This document shows positions 41,847 through 51,647 of a stretch of 64,000 nt of DNA, piece after piece (positions within the stretch are counted from its first letter, which is position 1; the number at the start of each line of letters is the position of its first letter). The stretch lies in NCBI RefSeq assembly GCF_009856355.1, contig NZ_WMEW01000014.1:1-64000 (forward strand). The letters are read 5' to 3'. The notes beneath the pieces are model-generated. The model was not told the DNA's origin, searched no databases, and worked only from the letters and a program-made list of their open reading frames with translations. The position numbers and the translations under genes are program-made. Source of the DNA: Halobacillus litoralis. GTDB taxonomy: Bacteria > Bacillota > Bacilli > Bacillales > Halobacillaceae.

Positions 41847-43478
41847 TTATTTACCGAAAGAAGAGAGAAACTTGACTCTGTCACCCATTGGGGGGACGTT
41901 ATCGTCGACCAGGGATACTTCGAGGACGGCTGGCCCGTCGTGGTTCAAAACCTCCGTCAGGGTCTGCTCGTTCATGTCCTCCAGGGAATGGATGGAAGCC
42001 GACGGCACGCCAAGGGCAGCTGCCACAGCCGTAATGTCGACCGCTTCCTGACCGAACCGTTCATGGGCGCGCTTATACTGCAGGGTATGCCCGTGGTGGA
42101 CCATGCCGAGCCGCGCATTATTCATCACGACAAACAACACCGGGATATTGTATTCCTTGGCTGTCAGCAGTTCCATACCGTGCATGAAGAAGCATCCATC
42201 TCCTGTGAGACTTACCACCGGTCTTTCCGGCTCTGCAAGCTTGGCACCCATGGCGCTGCCGATGCCGCTTCCCATTGCTCCAAAGTGGACATTGATATCA
42301 AACGAATCCGGGGATCGGACGTTCATATAGTGAACGACATACGCCATGAATTCTCCAATATCGACGGTGTATCTTGTATTTTCAGGGAGCAGCTTCTGAA
42401 GGGATAACAGCACATTCTGTGAGTTATATTCGGATGTGATTTCCTGCGGACGAAGCGTCCGTTCAACCATGGGACCCTGTCTGTGTCCGAGACGATTCAA
42501 GGCTGTAATCAAAGAAGAAACGGTCACATTGATATCTCCGTGAACAGCCGCATCCACCGGATACTTCCGGTTGAAGACCGTGGCATCGTAGTCAACCTGG
42601 ATAAGCGTACGACTGGCAGCAAGATGGGGATTCCAGTTGTTTGTAGCGGTTTCTCCAAGACTCGAGCCCAGCACAAGGATTGTTTCAGCTGCGTTCGAAT
42701 GAATGAACGCAGAAGCTTCTTCGTGTCCTGCAAACCCGAAAATCCCTTTCAGAAGCGGATGGTTATCCGGGATCAACCCCTTTGCCTGAGGGGTCGTAAT
42801 AATCGGCCAATCCAACGTTTCCGCCAGTTCCAGTACGTCTTCGACAGCGCCGCGGATACCTTGTCCGGCAAAGATGAATCCGGTCGTACCGGACAGCTTC
42901 TCTGCGACTTGTTGGATTTGGTCATCTTCCGGAAGGAGCGGCACCCGTTCCGGAAACTTTGGAAGAGCAGGCGGGGCAGCGGATGACAGCTGAACGTCGA
43001 TCGGCATAGCGATGTGCACAGGGCCTGGAACACCGGTCAGTGCGATTTCGACCGCTTTATGAATTTCCGGGAGAAGATCCTCTGCCCGGTCGACGCGCTG
43101 GCTGTATTTTGTAACTGACTGATACAGAGGATCCGCATGCAGTTCCTGGGACGCATTCAATCCGACCGTGTCGACAGGCACAGCACCGGTCAGAAACAGC
43201 ACAGGAAGATGCTCCCGCATCGCATTGGCCGCTCCTGTCACAAGGTTTGTTCCACCAGGACCGCTGCTTCCGATGCACACACTCAGTGAACCTGAATATT
43301 TGGCATAAGCGGCAGCCATATAGGAAGCTGCTCCTTCATGCTTTGCAATTACTGGCGTAATGGAGGGGGTGTCATACAGCTCATCAAAAAAAGCATTCAC
43401 GGATCCAGCCGGAATACCAAAAATATAAGATACATCTCCCGAGACTAAGTAATCCAGTACAGCACGAACAGATTTCAT
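41847..43478 (-). CDS. thiamine-diphosphate enzyme, acetolactate synthase large subunit-like
   Basis: A 543-residue ThDP enzyme. The activating Glu is in AKHEGAASYMAAAY (near residue 48), SSGPGGTNL follows, and the ThDP/Mg motif GDGCFFMHG...MNN lies near 430-458. The middle domain may be FAD-binding or vestigial. No regulatory small subunit or other ilv genes are adjacent, so it may be a catabolic decarboxylase or carboligase rather than the anabolic enzyme. ATG 43478 has AAGGAG upstream, inside the end of the GGDEF-EAL gene, leaving a 4-base gap. Confidence 0.83.
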   Translation of the reverse strand: MKSVRAVLDYLVSGDVSYIFGIPAGSVNAFFDELYDTPSITPVIAKHEGAASYMAAAYAKYSGSLSVCIGSSGPGGTNLVTGAANAMREHLPVLFLTGAVPVDTVGLNASQELHADPLYQSVTKYSQRVDRAEDLLPEIHKAVEIALTGVPGPVHIAMPIDVQLSSAAPPALPKFPERVPLLPEDDQIQQVAEKLSGTTGFIFAGQGIRGAVEDVLELAETLDWPIITTPQAKGLIPDNHPLLKGIFGFAGHEEASAFIHSNAAETILVLGSSLGETATNNWNPHLAASRTLIQVDYDATVFNRKYPVDAAVHGDINVTVSSLITALNRLGHRQGPMVERTLRPQEITSEYNSQNVLLSLQKLLPENTRYTVDIGEFMAYVVHYMNVRSPDSFDINVHFGAMGSGIGSAMGAKLAEPERPVVSLTGDGCFFMHGMELLTAKEYNIPVLFVVMNNARLGMVHHGHTLQYKRAHERFGQEAVDITAVAAALGVPSASIHSLEDMNEQTLTEVLNHDGPAVLEVSLVDDNVPPMGDRVKFLSSFGK

Positions 43479-43482
43479 TTCA

Positions 43483-46296
43483 TTAGCTCCTTTTTGAATG
43501 GGATGGTACGTACCGCTCCTCAAATGGACGGACGGGAAGAGGACGGCTGTATAAATACCCTTGAATCCAGTAGCATCCATGCCGGGCAAGGAGGTCAGCC
43601 TGCTCCCTGCTTTCCACTCCTTCAGCAATGACATTCAAGTTCAGACTGTCAGCCAGAGTGATGATGGTTTTAATGATCGCAGCATTGTTCGCATTCGTTG
43701 TCATATCATCAATGAAGGATTTATCAATCTTAAGGGTATCCACCGGGAAATCCTTAAGATAGCCGAGAGAGGAATAGCCTGTTCCAAAATCATCTATGGA
43801 TATCTGCACACCCAGATCCTTCAGCTCGCGGATCGTTTTCAGGGTCTGGTCTGTATTATTGACGATCAGATTTTCCGTCAATTCCAATTCCAGCAGCTGT
43901 GGAGGGAGGCCGGTCTTTTCAAGGATGCCGGCCACTTTGGCAGCGAGATCGCTCTGCTGGAACTGCTGCGGCGACAGGTTGGCGGAGACGACGAGATCGG
44001 TGCACCCTTTGTCATACCACTCTTTCATCTGCCGGCAGGACTCCTTGATGACCCACTCCCCGAGCGCAGTAATCAACCCGGTTTCTTCAGCCAGAGGAAT
44101 AAAACGGGCCGGCGACAACAGTCCGAATTCCGGATGGTTCCAACGGATCAGTGTTTCTATACCAACCAGGTCATCCGAACGGACGTCGAATTTGGGTTGA
44201 TAATACAATTCAAACTCTCCGCCGTGCTGGAGGGCTTTGAATAAATCATTCTCAAGCTTGATCTGCTCAATAGAGCGTTCTCCAATGTCGTCGGAGAAAA
44301 GCTGGTATTGATTACCAGAATAATCCTTCGCTTTATACATCGCCACATCCGCATGCTTAATTAAAGATTCGACATCGTCACCATTCTCCGGGTATATACT
44401 GATGCCGATGCTGGTTTTGATGCTCACTTCCTGGGATTGGATTGTAAACGGCCTGTCGAAAGAAGCCAGGACCCGCTCCGCGCAGACGACAGCTTCTTCT
44501 GTCTCGTCGATTTTAGGAAGGAGGATGATGAATTCGTCGCCCCCCTGCCGGGAAACGGTCGCCTCCTTCGGAATGACCTGCTGCAGACGCTGGGCGGCCT
44601 GTTGAAGCACCATATCCCCATAACTGTGGCCGAACGTGTCGTTGATTTTTTTGAAGCGGTCGAGGTCGAGAAACAGAATAGCGAGCGATTCTCCGGTCAA
44701 TTCCGCGTAGCTGAGCGCCTGTTTCAGTCTGTCCCTGAACAGGACGCGGTTCGGAACGTTGGTCACGACATCATAATAAGCATGGTACTTAATCTTTTCC
44801 TCCATCTGTTTGCGGGAGGTGACATCCTTGAAGGTCACAACGTAGCCGATGGTCTCTTCGTTTTCCTTTTTAGGCGTAATGACATATTCAACAGGAAAAG
44901 ACCCCCCATCTTTTTTGATGAAGGAATGCTCCTGTCCGCCGTACGTTTCCTTCCAAAGATAAAGGTCCTTAAAGGAATGGATGTCTACACTTGGATCTTC
45001 CCACTTGAAAATCCGCGCATAGGATAATCCGATGACATCGTTTTCGTCGTCATAGCCGAGCAGCTGGGTGGCAGAAGGGTTTGCAAACGTAATGTTCCCG
45101 TCGAGATCAATGCCGAAGATCCCTTCCCCCGCCGAATTTAAAATCAAATCCTTTTCCCGGCTGATCTGCTTCAATTCGATAAAGGCTTCCTCCAGTTCCC
45201 GGTTCTTTTCTATAAGTTCAGAGGTCCGGTCCTGGATAATGACCTCCTGTTTTTCAATGTATAATAGATTGAATAAAACGGGGGCTGTCGTATCCACGAT
45301 GGATTCAGCAAGCTGACGGGCAGAGGGGGTATAGCTTGGTTCATTCTCATTCAGGTTTACGATGGCGATGGCTCCGAGGACTTCTCCGAGAGATACAAGG
45401 GGGATCATATACAACCCTTTAATCCCAAACTCTCTGCAGATCTGCTGGTTGACTCGATGATCTTCATATACATCCGTGACCAGCACGGACTTCTTTGTTT
45501 CCATGACTTCTTTGAAGATCAGGTCTTCCTTATGATCGAACCGCGTCTTTCTGTGGGTGGCGATCCAGTCTTCTTCCGTCCAGTCGCTGTTTTTATTCAG
45601 GATGGCCGGTTTCAGCCTGTCTTCTGCTATAGGATCGATAAAATGAGCCCCGATGTTCTGATTCCCCAGCACCTCGCCGAGATAATAGAAGCATTTATCG
45701 ATGGCTTCCTGCAGCGAAGAACACAAAGATAAATCACGTGTCACGTTGAGAAGAAGCTGTTTTTCTGAGATCAGCTTTTCTTTTCTTGTCAGGTTATTGG
45801 CATTACGGAGCGCCACCGCGGCCATGTGGATATAGGCTTTGACGCTCTCAATTTCAGACCCTGTCAAATCCATAGGGATCCCGTAGTCAAACAGGAAAAC
45901 AAGTCCGTACAATTCGTCTTCATAGGAAATGGGAGCAACGAGGAGTGAGTTGATTTTAAACGCCTGGACCGCTCGTTGATCCGGACGGTCGTCCCTGGAA
46001 GTGTCCGGAATATAAATCGCTTCCCTCGTTTCAATCACTTCCTTGGCCAGCTGGTCCTGTTCAGGGTCTACAATGTGCATATCCAGCGTCATGCCGTTGA
46101 TGGTGCTCGGTTTCCCCACATATCCCTGGTACGTGCCATCTTCCCGCGGAAGGTAGATTCCCACGGAATCGCATCTCATGATTTCTTCTGATATGGCTGT
46201 TACTACATGCTCTAATACTTCACGCAAATCCAACTTGGTGTTGATCAGCTTGGTGATTTGAGCTAGACGAGAATATCTGGTTTGCTCATCAGCCAT
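43483..46296 (-). CDS. GAF-GAF-PAS-GGDEF-EAL c-di-GMP signalling protein
   Basis: A 937-residue cytoplasmic protein with no membrane segment. Two GAF domains (about 20-165 and 180-345), a coiled linker (SELIEKNRELEEAFIELKQI), a PAS domain (about 380-495), a GGDEF domain with intact RQGGDEF near 600 and an EAL domain from about 680. The EAL motif reads ETL (VGIETLIRW), but the catalytic E, SANLSPQQF, ELTENL, DDFGTGYSSL, KIDKSFI and AEGVE are all present, so phosphodiesterase activity is likely kept. The RxxD inhibitory site before GGDEF is absent. Start ATG follows GGAGGG. It appears to share a transcript with the ThDP enzyme. Confidence 0.92.
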   Translation of the reverse strand: MADEQTRYSRLAQITKLINTKLDLREVLEHVVTAISEEIMRCDSVGIYLPREDGTYQGYVGKPSTINGMTLDMHIVDPEQDQLAKEVIETREAIYIPDTSRDDRPDQRAVQAFKINSLLVAPISYEDELYGLVFLFDYGIPMDLTGSEIESVKAYIHMAAVALRNANNLTRKEKLISEKQLLLNVTRDLSLCSSLQEAIDKCFYYLGEVLGNQNIGAHFIDPIAEDRLKPAILNKNSDWTEEDWIATHRKTRFDHKEDLIFKEVMETKKSVLVTDVYEDHRVNQQICREFGIKGLYMIPLVSLGEVLGAIAIVNLNENEPSYTPSARQLAESIVDTTAPVLFNLLYIEKQEVIIQDRTSELIEKNRELEEAFIELKQISREKDLILNSAGEGIFGIDLDGNITFANPSATQLLGYDDENDVIGLSYARIFKWEDPSVDIHSFKDLYLWKETYGGQEHSFIKKDGGSFPVEYVITPKKENEETIGYVVTFKDVTSRKQMEEKIKYHAYYDVVTNVPNRVLFRDRLKQALSYAELTGESLAILFLDLDRFKKINDTFGHSYGDMVLQQAAQRLQQVIPKEATVSRQGGDEFIILLPKIDETEEAVVCAERVLASFDRPFTIQSQEVSIKTSIGISIYPENGDDVESLIKHADVAMYKAKDYSGNQYQLFSDDIGERSIEQIKLENDLFKALQHGGEFELYYQPKFDVRSDDLVGIETLIRWNHPEFGLLSPARFIPLAEETGLITALGEWVIKESCRQMKEWYDKGCTDLVVSANLSPQQFQQSDLAAKVAGILEKTGLPPQLLELELTENLIVNNTDQTLKTIRELKDLGVQISIDDFGTGYSSLGYLKDFPVDTLKIDKSFIDDMTTNANNAAIIKTIITLADSLNLNVIAEGVESREQADLLARHGCYWIQGYLYSRPLPVRPFEERYVPSHSKRS

Positions 46297-46392
46297 TTAG
46301 TTCCCTCCATAGTTTCATCTTTTGATAAAGTTCGACTATTATAGTGAACTTCCTGCTTAAGTACTAACATTTTTACATAAATCCAGTGAAAA

Positions 46393-46419
46393 GGCACAAA
46401 AGAATGACTTTTGTGCCTG
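46393..46419 (-). terminator. terminator of padR-chrA
   Basis: Minus-strand stem GGCACAAAAG/CTTTTGTGCC followed by TTTTCAC, just after the chrA stop. Confidence 0.82.
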
Positions 46420-46423
46420 CTTT

Positions 46424-47605
46424 CTATAACATATTGAGCACAGCTCCGGCTGCTACTCCAATTATGACGATGGCCCATGCCGGGACTTTAAAGAAATGGA
46501 GCAGGGAAAACAAAATCGCTGCCAGGGCAAAATCTTCTCCATTTAAAATGGAGCTTTTAAGGACGGGGTCATAAAAGGCAGCCAGCAGAATGCCGACTAC
46601 ACTGGCGTTGACTCCTGTCAGGACACCCTGGAAAGCTGGTCGTTTTCGAAGCTCGTTCAAAAATGGAAGTGCTGCTACAAGGAATAAAAAAGAAGGAAGG
46701 AAAATTCCGGCCGTAGCTGCAACGGCTCCTGTTACCCCCTGAATCATCGTACCGAGATAGCTTGAGAACGTAAACAAAGGTCCTGGAACAGCCTGAGCCA
46801 TTCCGTATCCCGCCAGAAAATCACTGGCTGAGAGCAGTCCGCTTGGAACCACTTCTCTTTCCAGCATGGGCAGGACAACATGGCCGCCCCCAAAGACGAG
46901 GGAGCCTGCCCGGAAGAACGTGTCAAACAGCTGGATGAACAGGCTCTCCGTGTTTTTAGCAAGTATAGGAAGGAAAATGAGCAGTCCAATCAGGATACTG
47001 AGCGATGCTATCCCTGCTTTTTTAGAAAAAGTGACAGGGAACGGTTGGATCTTGGATTGATTCAAACCGGAAAACATTTTCCACCCAAATATACCGGCGG
47101 CGAAAATAATGACCAGCTGCATCCAGGCGGATGGATAAAGCAGCAGGATCAAGGCAGCTGCCAGTGCGATGGTAATCCTCGGTTTATCCGGTGTTAACTT
47201 TTTACCAAGCCCCATCAAAGCATGCAGGACGACAGCTGCGGCAACGACTTTAAGGCTGTGGATGAACCCGGCGTCTGCTAAGTCAAAGGATTGATAAAGC
47301 ATAGCAAATAAAACAAGGACGAGGATGGACGGCATCGTAAAACCGAACCAGGAAATTAATCCTCCGATAAAGCCGCCACGCAGCATACCAATCGCAATAC
47401 CTACCTGGCTGCTTGCCGGGCCGGGGAGAAACTGGCAGAGGGCAATGATGTCGGCGTAGGTTTTATCATCCAGCCACTTTTTCCGATCAATGTATTCGTC
47501 TTTGAAATAGGCCAGGTGCGCAATCGGCCCGCCAAAAGATGTAAAACCAAGTTTTGTCGATGTGCGCAGAATTTCCATCCAATTTCTTTTATTAGGTTCA
47601 CTCAT
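46424..47605 (-). CDS. chrA: chromate transporter ChrA
   Basis: A 393-residue transporter of the CHR family with two homologous halves. The first begins FTSFGGPIAHLAYFKDEYI with LCQFLPGPASSQVG. The second carries LVFGGGHVVLPMLEREVV and QAVPGPLFTFSSYLG. Proton-linked chromate efflux or sulfate-like anion transport is expected. The start ATG 47605 overlaps the padR stop (ATGA), so the regulator and transporter are coupled. Confidence 0.92.
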   Translation of the reverse strand: MSEPNKRNWMEILRTSTKLGFTSFGGPIAHLAYFKDEYIDRKKWLDDKTYADIIALCQFLPGPASSQVGIAIGMLRGGFIGGLISWFGFTMPSILVLVLFAMLYQSFDLADAGFIHSLKVVAAAVVLHALMGLGKKLTPDKPRITIALAAALILLLYPSAWMQLVIIFAAGIFGWKMFSGLNQSKIQPFPVTFSKKAGIASLSILIGLLIFLPILAKNTESLFIQLFDTFFRAGSLVFGGGHVVLPMLEREVVPSGLLSASDFLAGYGMAQAVPGPLFTFSSYLGTMIQGVTGAVAATAGIFLPSFLFLVAALPFLNELRKRPAFQGVLTGVNASVVGILLAAFYDPVLKSSILNGEDFALAAILFSLLHFFKVPAWAIVIIGVAAGAVLNML

Positions 47606-47922
47606 TTTGATAGGTTCCTCCAATCTTTTCCTAAGATTTCTTCAGCAAGCTCTTTCACCTGCTGTTTTCCTTCTTTCAGCACCTGCCGGCCCTTATCTGT
47701 AATGACATAGTATTTGCGGATTTTCCCCTCTACTTTTTCCTCATATTTTTCCAACAGCTCATCCTTATGCAGCTGCTTCAACGTCGGGTAGAGAGTACCC
47801 GGACTGATGTCATAACCGTGGGAAGCAAGCTCCTCCATGAGAAACGCGCCGTATATCGGTTCTACACTGGCGTGATAGAGGATATGGATCTTAATCGAAC
47901 CAAGAAAAAAATCTCTCAGCAC
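47602..47922 (-). CDS. PadR-family transcriptional regulator
   Basis: A 106-residue repressor: winged helix of PadR type (EPIYGAFLMEELASHGYDIS, GTLYPTLKQLHKDELLEKYE, KYYVITDKG) with a short C-terminal helix. It probably controls its own operon with chrA. GTG 47922 is chosen as start, 9 bases after GGAGG; the GTG at 47931 would overlap the ribosome site. An inverted repeat lies just upstream. Confidence 0.87.
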   Translation of the reverse strand: MLRDFFLGSIKIHILYHASVEPIYGAFLMEELASHGYDISPGTLYPTLKQLHKDELLEKYEEKVEGKIRKYYVITDKGRQVLKEGKQQVKELAEEILGKDWRNLSK

Positions 47923-47936
47923 ATTGATCACCTCCG

Positions 47937-47966
47937 TTATCGAAATCCGATATCATATTACGATAA
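47937..47966 (-). promoter_or_regulatory. inverted-repeat operator candidate before padR-chrA
   Basis: TTATCGAAAT (47937-47946) and ATTACGATAA (47957-47966) are 10-base inverted arms with one mismatch and a 10-base spacer, one helical turn. It lies right upstream of the PadR ribosome site, the expected place for autoregulation. Confidence 0.6.
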
Positions 47967-48094
47967 TGGATGGGGGAAGGCAATAGAACATCCGTAACCT
48001 TTACAAAAGATTTACTTTTGCATTCTTTTTAAGCCCTCCTTACAATGGGGATAACGAATTGCACGAACACAATGAAGCGGAGAAGGTGACAGAC

Positions 48095-49078
48095 ATGGAA
48101 ATGTATGATGTAACCATTATCGGCGGAGGTACGACAGGGTTGTACGCCGCTTTTTACAGTGGGATGAGAGGATTGAAGACGAAAGTGATTGAAGACCAGC
48201 CGGAAACAGGAGGGAAGGTTTCGTTCTTTTATCCGGAGAAACAAATCTATGATGTCGGCGGTTTTCCCGGAATTTCCGGGGAGGAACTTGCGGCCAATGT
48301 GGAGAAACAGGCGCAGAGCACGTCCCCTGCCCTTGTGACAGGAGTGAAAGTACAGAGCCTTCAAAAACAGGAAGACGGGGCTTTTCTTCTCGTTACCAAC
48401 GATGGCGGCAGTCATTATACCCGGACCGTACTGATTGCTTCCGGGCTGGGTACCTTTCAAATGCAGCCGCTTCAGGTGGATGGGGCTGCCGCTTATGAAG
48501 GCAGGCAGATCCACTACACGGTAAAGAATAAAGAGAAATATAAAGGGTTGAAAACAGCAGTTGTTTCGAATAACCGTGTCGGGATCGACTGGTCGCTTGC
48601 GCTTGAAGGTACAGCTGATGAAGTGACCCTGATCAACCGGAACAACGCTTTTAGAGCGGTTTATGAGAAGGATGAGGAAAACCTTCAGGCATCTTCTGTC
48701 CACGTGCAATACAACCGGACGATTCAGCGGGTGAAAGAAGAGGGCGGCCGGATGACCGGCGTGATTCTCAGTGATGGGACGGAGATTCCTCTGGATCATC
48801 TTCTCGTTTATGAAGGACTGCAGATGGAGAAAAGTGTTTATGAAGAGTGGGGAGTCCATACAGATAAAGGACGGATTCCGGTAGAAACGGATATGTGTAC
48901 CAATATTCCGGGCGTGTTTGCGGCAGGAGATGCCGTGGTCTACCCAAGTAAAACGATGCTGATTGCTTCCGGATTCAATGAAGCGATGGCTGCCATCAAC
49001 AGCGCTGCCACCTATCTGGATCCTGAAGCTAAGAGTCAGGTGTACAGTACCGTCATCTATAAATACACGGATCATTAA
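48095..49078 (+). CDS. ferredoxin--NADP reductase type 2-like flavoprotein with altered NADPH motif
   Basis: A 327-residue TrxB-like flavoprotein without a CxxC, as in YumC/YcgT ferredoxin reductases. FAD binding is intact (IIGGGTTGLYAAFYSG and GVFAAGDAV). The second Rossmann motif, normally GGGDSAxDWA, reads VVSNNRVGIDWSLAL, so the glycines and serine that hold NADPH are lost. It may use another donor or have lost reductase activity. Start ATG 48095 follows GAGAAGGTG; the in-frame extension to 48059 is less likely. It is monocistronic. Confidence 0.8.
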   Translation: MEMYDVTIIGGGTTGLYAAFYSGMRGLKTKVIEDQPETGGKVSFFYPEKQIYDVGGFPGISGEELAANVEKQAQSTSPALVTGVKVQSLQKQEDGAFLLVTNDGGSHYTRTVLIASGLGTFQMQPLQVDGAAAYEGRQIHYTVKNKEKYKGLKTAVVSNNRVGIDWSLALEGTADEVTLINRNNAFRAVYEKDEENLQASSVHVQYNRTIQRVKEEGGRMTGVILSDGTEIPLDHLLVYEGLQMEKSVYEEWGVHTDKGRIPVETDMCTNIPGVFAAGDAVVYPSKTMLIASGFNEAMAAINSAATYLDPEAKSQVYSTVIYKYTDH

Positions 49079-49150
49079 ACAAGCCCCTCGGTTTTTTTAC
49101 GCCAGGCGTTCCGATTACGGAAAGCAGGGCAGGCCGGCGGATGGATTAGG

Positions 49151-49197
49151 AAAAACCCGTACGGAGACCCAGGTATCTGGATCCCGTACGGGTTTTT
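49151..49197. terminator. bidirectional terminator
   Basis: A 14-pair perfect stem AAAAACCCGTACGG/CCGTACGGGTTTTT with a second small hairpin in its loop. It lies between the flavoprotein gene and the convergent metC. The 100 bases between it and metC hold nothing recognisable. Confidence 0.88.
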
Positions 49198-49302
49198 ATG
49201 GTGCTGGAAATGTTTCCTGCTTCCGGACTCATGAACATGGAAGAGGCGTACCGGGAGCGCCGTCCCCGACCAGCGGCTTTGGATTCAAGGCTTCACGGCA
49301 TG

Positions 49303-50484
49303 TCATATGCTCAACCTTCTGTCCTCTGCGTTGAATTCGATTTGGTTTAACGCCTGCGAAAAATCAGCAATCAGATCTTCTGGTTTTTCCAGTCCGACAG
49401 ATAAGCGCAGCAGCCCATCTGTGATGCCGCGTTTCTCCCGTTCCTCTTTAGGCATGGAAGCGTGGGACATCCGGGCGGGATAGGATAAAATCGATTCAAC
49501 AGCACCCAGGCTGACGGCATATACCGGAATTTCCACTGCTTTTGTGAATTGACGGACCGCCTCTTCATCACGGAGACGGAAAGATAGAACGGCACCATAC
49601 CCATCGGATTGATACGTGTGGGTGGAGTTTCCCGGATGACACCGGAAGCCTGGATAGTATACGTGCTCGACCAGAGGGTGCCTGGATAAGGCTTCTGCAA
49701 TGGTGGCTGCTGATTGCGAAGACTGGGTAATCCGGCAGTGGAGGGTTTTCAGGCCGCGGAGCACGAGCCAGCAGTCGTGTGCGCCCAGAATGGATCCGAA
49801 AGAATTCTGCAGGAAGGCCAGGGCTTCCGCAACGTCTGCCCGGTTCGTCACGGCTAATCCAGCGACGACATCGCTATGGCCGGCAATGAACTTCGTTGCA
49901 CTATGAAGCACGAGGTCGGCACCGAGGTCGAGGGGCCGCTGCAGGGCAGGTGTCATAAAGGTGTTATCAACAAAGGTCAAGCAGTTGTTCGCTTTGGCAA
50001 GCTTCGCCACCGCACGGATATCGGTAATTTCGAGCGTTGGATTGGAAGGTGTTTCAATATATAACAGTTGTGTATTCGGCTGTATGGCCGTGGCCACTTC
50101 ATGAAGGTCCGTCATATCGACAAAAGTGTGATCGATTCCAAAGCGGTGAAGAACATCGTTGATCATACGGAAAGTTCCTCCGTACACGTCTTTTGTAATC
50201 ACGATGTGATCGCCTTTGGATAAAAGCATGAACGCTGTGGAAATGGCAGCCATTCCAGACGCGAAAGCAAAACCTTTCGTGCCATTTTCCAGTCCGGCGA
50301 TGGTCTCTTCCAGTGCCGTTCTCGTCGGATTTCCGGAGCGGCTGTAGTCATAGTCGCCCGGTGTGTCAAAATCCTGTTGGTGAAAGGTGGACGCCTGCTG
50401 GATCGGAACACTCACCGCACCGGTCTGTGGGTCGAACTTCTGGTCATTGTGAAGCAGTCGGGTCTGCAGGGAATGGGTATTCAT
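49303..50484 (-). CDS. metC: cystathionine beta-lyase
   Basis: A 393-residue PLP enzyme of the Cys/Met metabolism family that splits cystathionine to homocysteine, pyruvate and ammonia. The Schiff-base Lys is in HSATKFIAGH near residue 196, with YSRSGNPTR near 50 and the C-terminal RLSVGLEKPEDL. Its start overlaps the metI stop by 4 bases. The specific role is assigned from the metI-metC order known in B. subtilis; family members can swap beta- and gamma-activities. Confidence 0.9.
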   Translation of the reverse strand: MNTHSLQTRLLHNDQKFDPQTGAVSVPIQQASTFHQQDFDTPGDYDYSRSGNPTRTALEETIAGLENGTKGFAFASGMAAISTAFMLLSKGDHIVITKDVYGGTFRMINDVLHRFGIDHTFVDMTDLHEVATAIQPNTQLLYIETPSNPTLEITDIRAVAKLAKANNCLTFVDNTFMTPALQRPLDLGADLVLHSATKFIAGHSDVVAGLAVTNRADVAEALAFLQNSFGSILGAHDCWLVLRGLKTLHCRITQSSQSAATIAEALSRHPLVEHVYYPGFRCHPGNSTHTYQSDGYGAVLSFRLRDEEAVRQFTKAVEIPVYAVSLGAVESILSYPARMSHASMPKEEREKRGITDGLLRLSVGLEKPEDLIADFSQALNQIEFNAEDRRLSI

Positions 50485-51596
50485 TGAACGGATGCCTCCT
50501 CAGGTAATTGATTGAATGTCGATGAAAGGTCTTCCAGCAGGTCATCAATATGTTCGACGCCGACGGAAAAGCGGAGCAGTTTATTACATACACCATAGCG
50601 GACCCGTTCTTCTTCAGGAATGTCGGCGTGGGTCTGGGTGGCCGGATAGGTAATGAAGCTTTCCACACCACCGAGGCTCTCCGCGAAACTGATAAGGTTT
50701 AAGCCTCTGAGAAAAGGGTCGACCCATGCTTCTTCTTTTAATCGGAAGGAAACCATGCCTCCTTTTCCGGGATAGAAAATATCGTCTACACATGGATGAT
50801 CCTCCAGAAATTGAACGACGGCTCTGGCGTTGCCTTCATGCTGCCTCATCCGAAGCGGGAGAGTTTTCATGCCGCGCATGACGAGCCAGGAATCAAACGG
50901 GGAGAGGACAGCCCCGGATGTATTTTGGTGAAAGGCAAGTTTTTCACTGATTTCTTCTCCTTTACTGACCAGGAGGCCCGCCAGTACGTCATTATGTCCG
51001 GCCAGATATTTCGTAGCGCTGTGAATGACCACGTCCGCTCCTTCCTTCAGCGGCTGTTGGAGAACGGGTGTATAAAGGGTGTTGTCGACAATCAGCACCA
51101 GGTCATGTTCTTTAGCAAGTCCGGCCATCTGCTTGATGTCGGTTTGATGCATGAGTGGATTTGTCGGTGTTTCGATGTAAACAGCTTTTGTATGTTTGGT
51201 TACATAAGAAGAGAGGTCATTCAGCTTTTCGTTTTCCAGGTAGGTGAACTGTAGACGGTAGCGCTCCTTCATATGTTCAAATAAGCGGTAGGTCCCTCCG
51301 TATAAATCTTCGGATACGAGAATTTCATCTCCTTCGCGGAACAGGGAAAGGACGGTCTGGATGGCGGACATTCCTGAACTGAATGCAAACCCTGCGTCCC
51401 CTTCTTCAATATCGGCCATCGCTGATTCAAGAATCTTTCTTGTCGGGTTGCCCGTCCGCGTATAATCAAATCCCGTAGATTCCCCAAGCCCCGGGTGACG
51501 GTACGGGGTGGAGAAGTAAACCGGTGGGTTGATTGCTCCGTAAGGCTCATTCCGCTGGTTTCCGGTCTGGACAAATTTTGTTTCTGTGTGACACAT
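50481..51596 (-). CDS. metI: cystathionine gamma-synthase/O-acetylhomoserine thiolyase
   Basis: A 371-residue PLP enzyme joining an activated homoserine with cysteine or sulfide. TRTGNPTRKILE is near residue 45 and the PLP Lys in HSATKYLAGH near 192. SD AAAGGAG precedes ATG 51596. It is the first gene behind a SAM-I riboswitch and is coupled to metC. Confidence 0.92.
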   Translation of the reverse strand: MCHTETKFVQTGNQRNEPYGAINPPVYFSTPYRHPGLGESTGFDYTRTGNPTRKILESAMADIEEGDAGFAFSSGMSAIQTVLSLFREGDEILVSEDLYGGTYRLFEHMKERYRLQFTYLENEKLNDLSSYVTKHTKAVYIETPTNPLMHQTDIKQMAGLAKEHDLVLIVDNTLYTPVLQQPLKEGADVVIHSATKYLAGHNDVLAGLLVSKGEEISEKLAFHQNTSGAVLSPFDSWLVMRGMKTLPLRMRQHEGNARAVVQFLEDHPCVDDIFYPGKGGMVSFRLKEEAWVDPFLRGLNLISFAESLGGVESFITYPATQTHADIPEEERVRYGVCNKLLRFSVGVEHIDDLLEDLSSTFNQLPEEASVQ

Positions 51597-51647
51597 AAAA
51601 GTACTCCTTTCATTATGAACCGATCAAAAGAGGAAGAAGCGAAAAGA

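Noticed and set aside
43483..46296. Reading the ETL in place of EAL as loss of phosphodiesterase activity
   Set aside because: The catalytic glutamate and all other metal and substrate motifs are present; many active enzymes vary at the middle residue.
48029..49075. Long minus-strand frame (348 codons) opposite the ferredoxin reductase-like gene
   Set aside because: It is the antisense shadow of a clear flavoprotein gene and its product has no recognisable motif.
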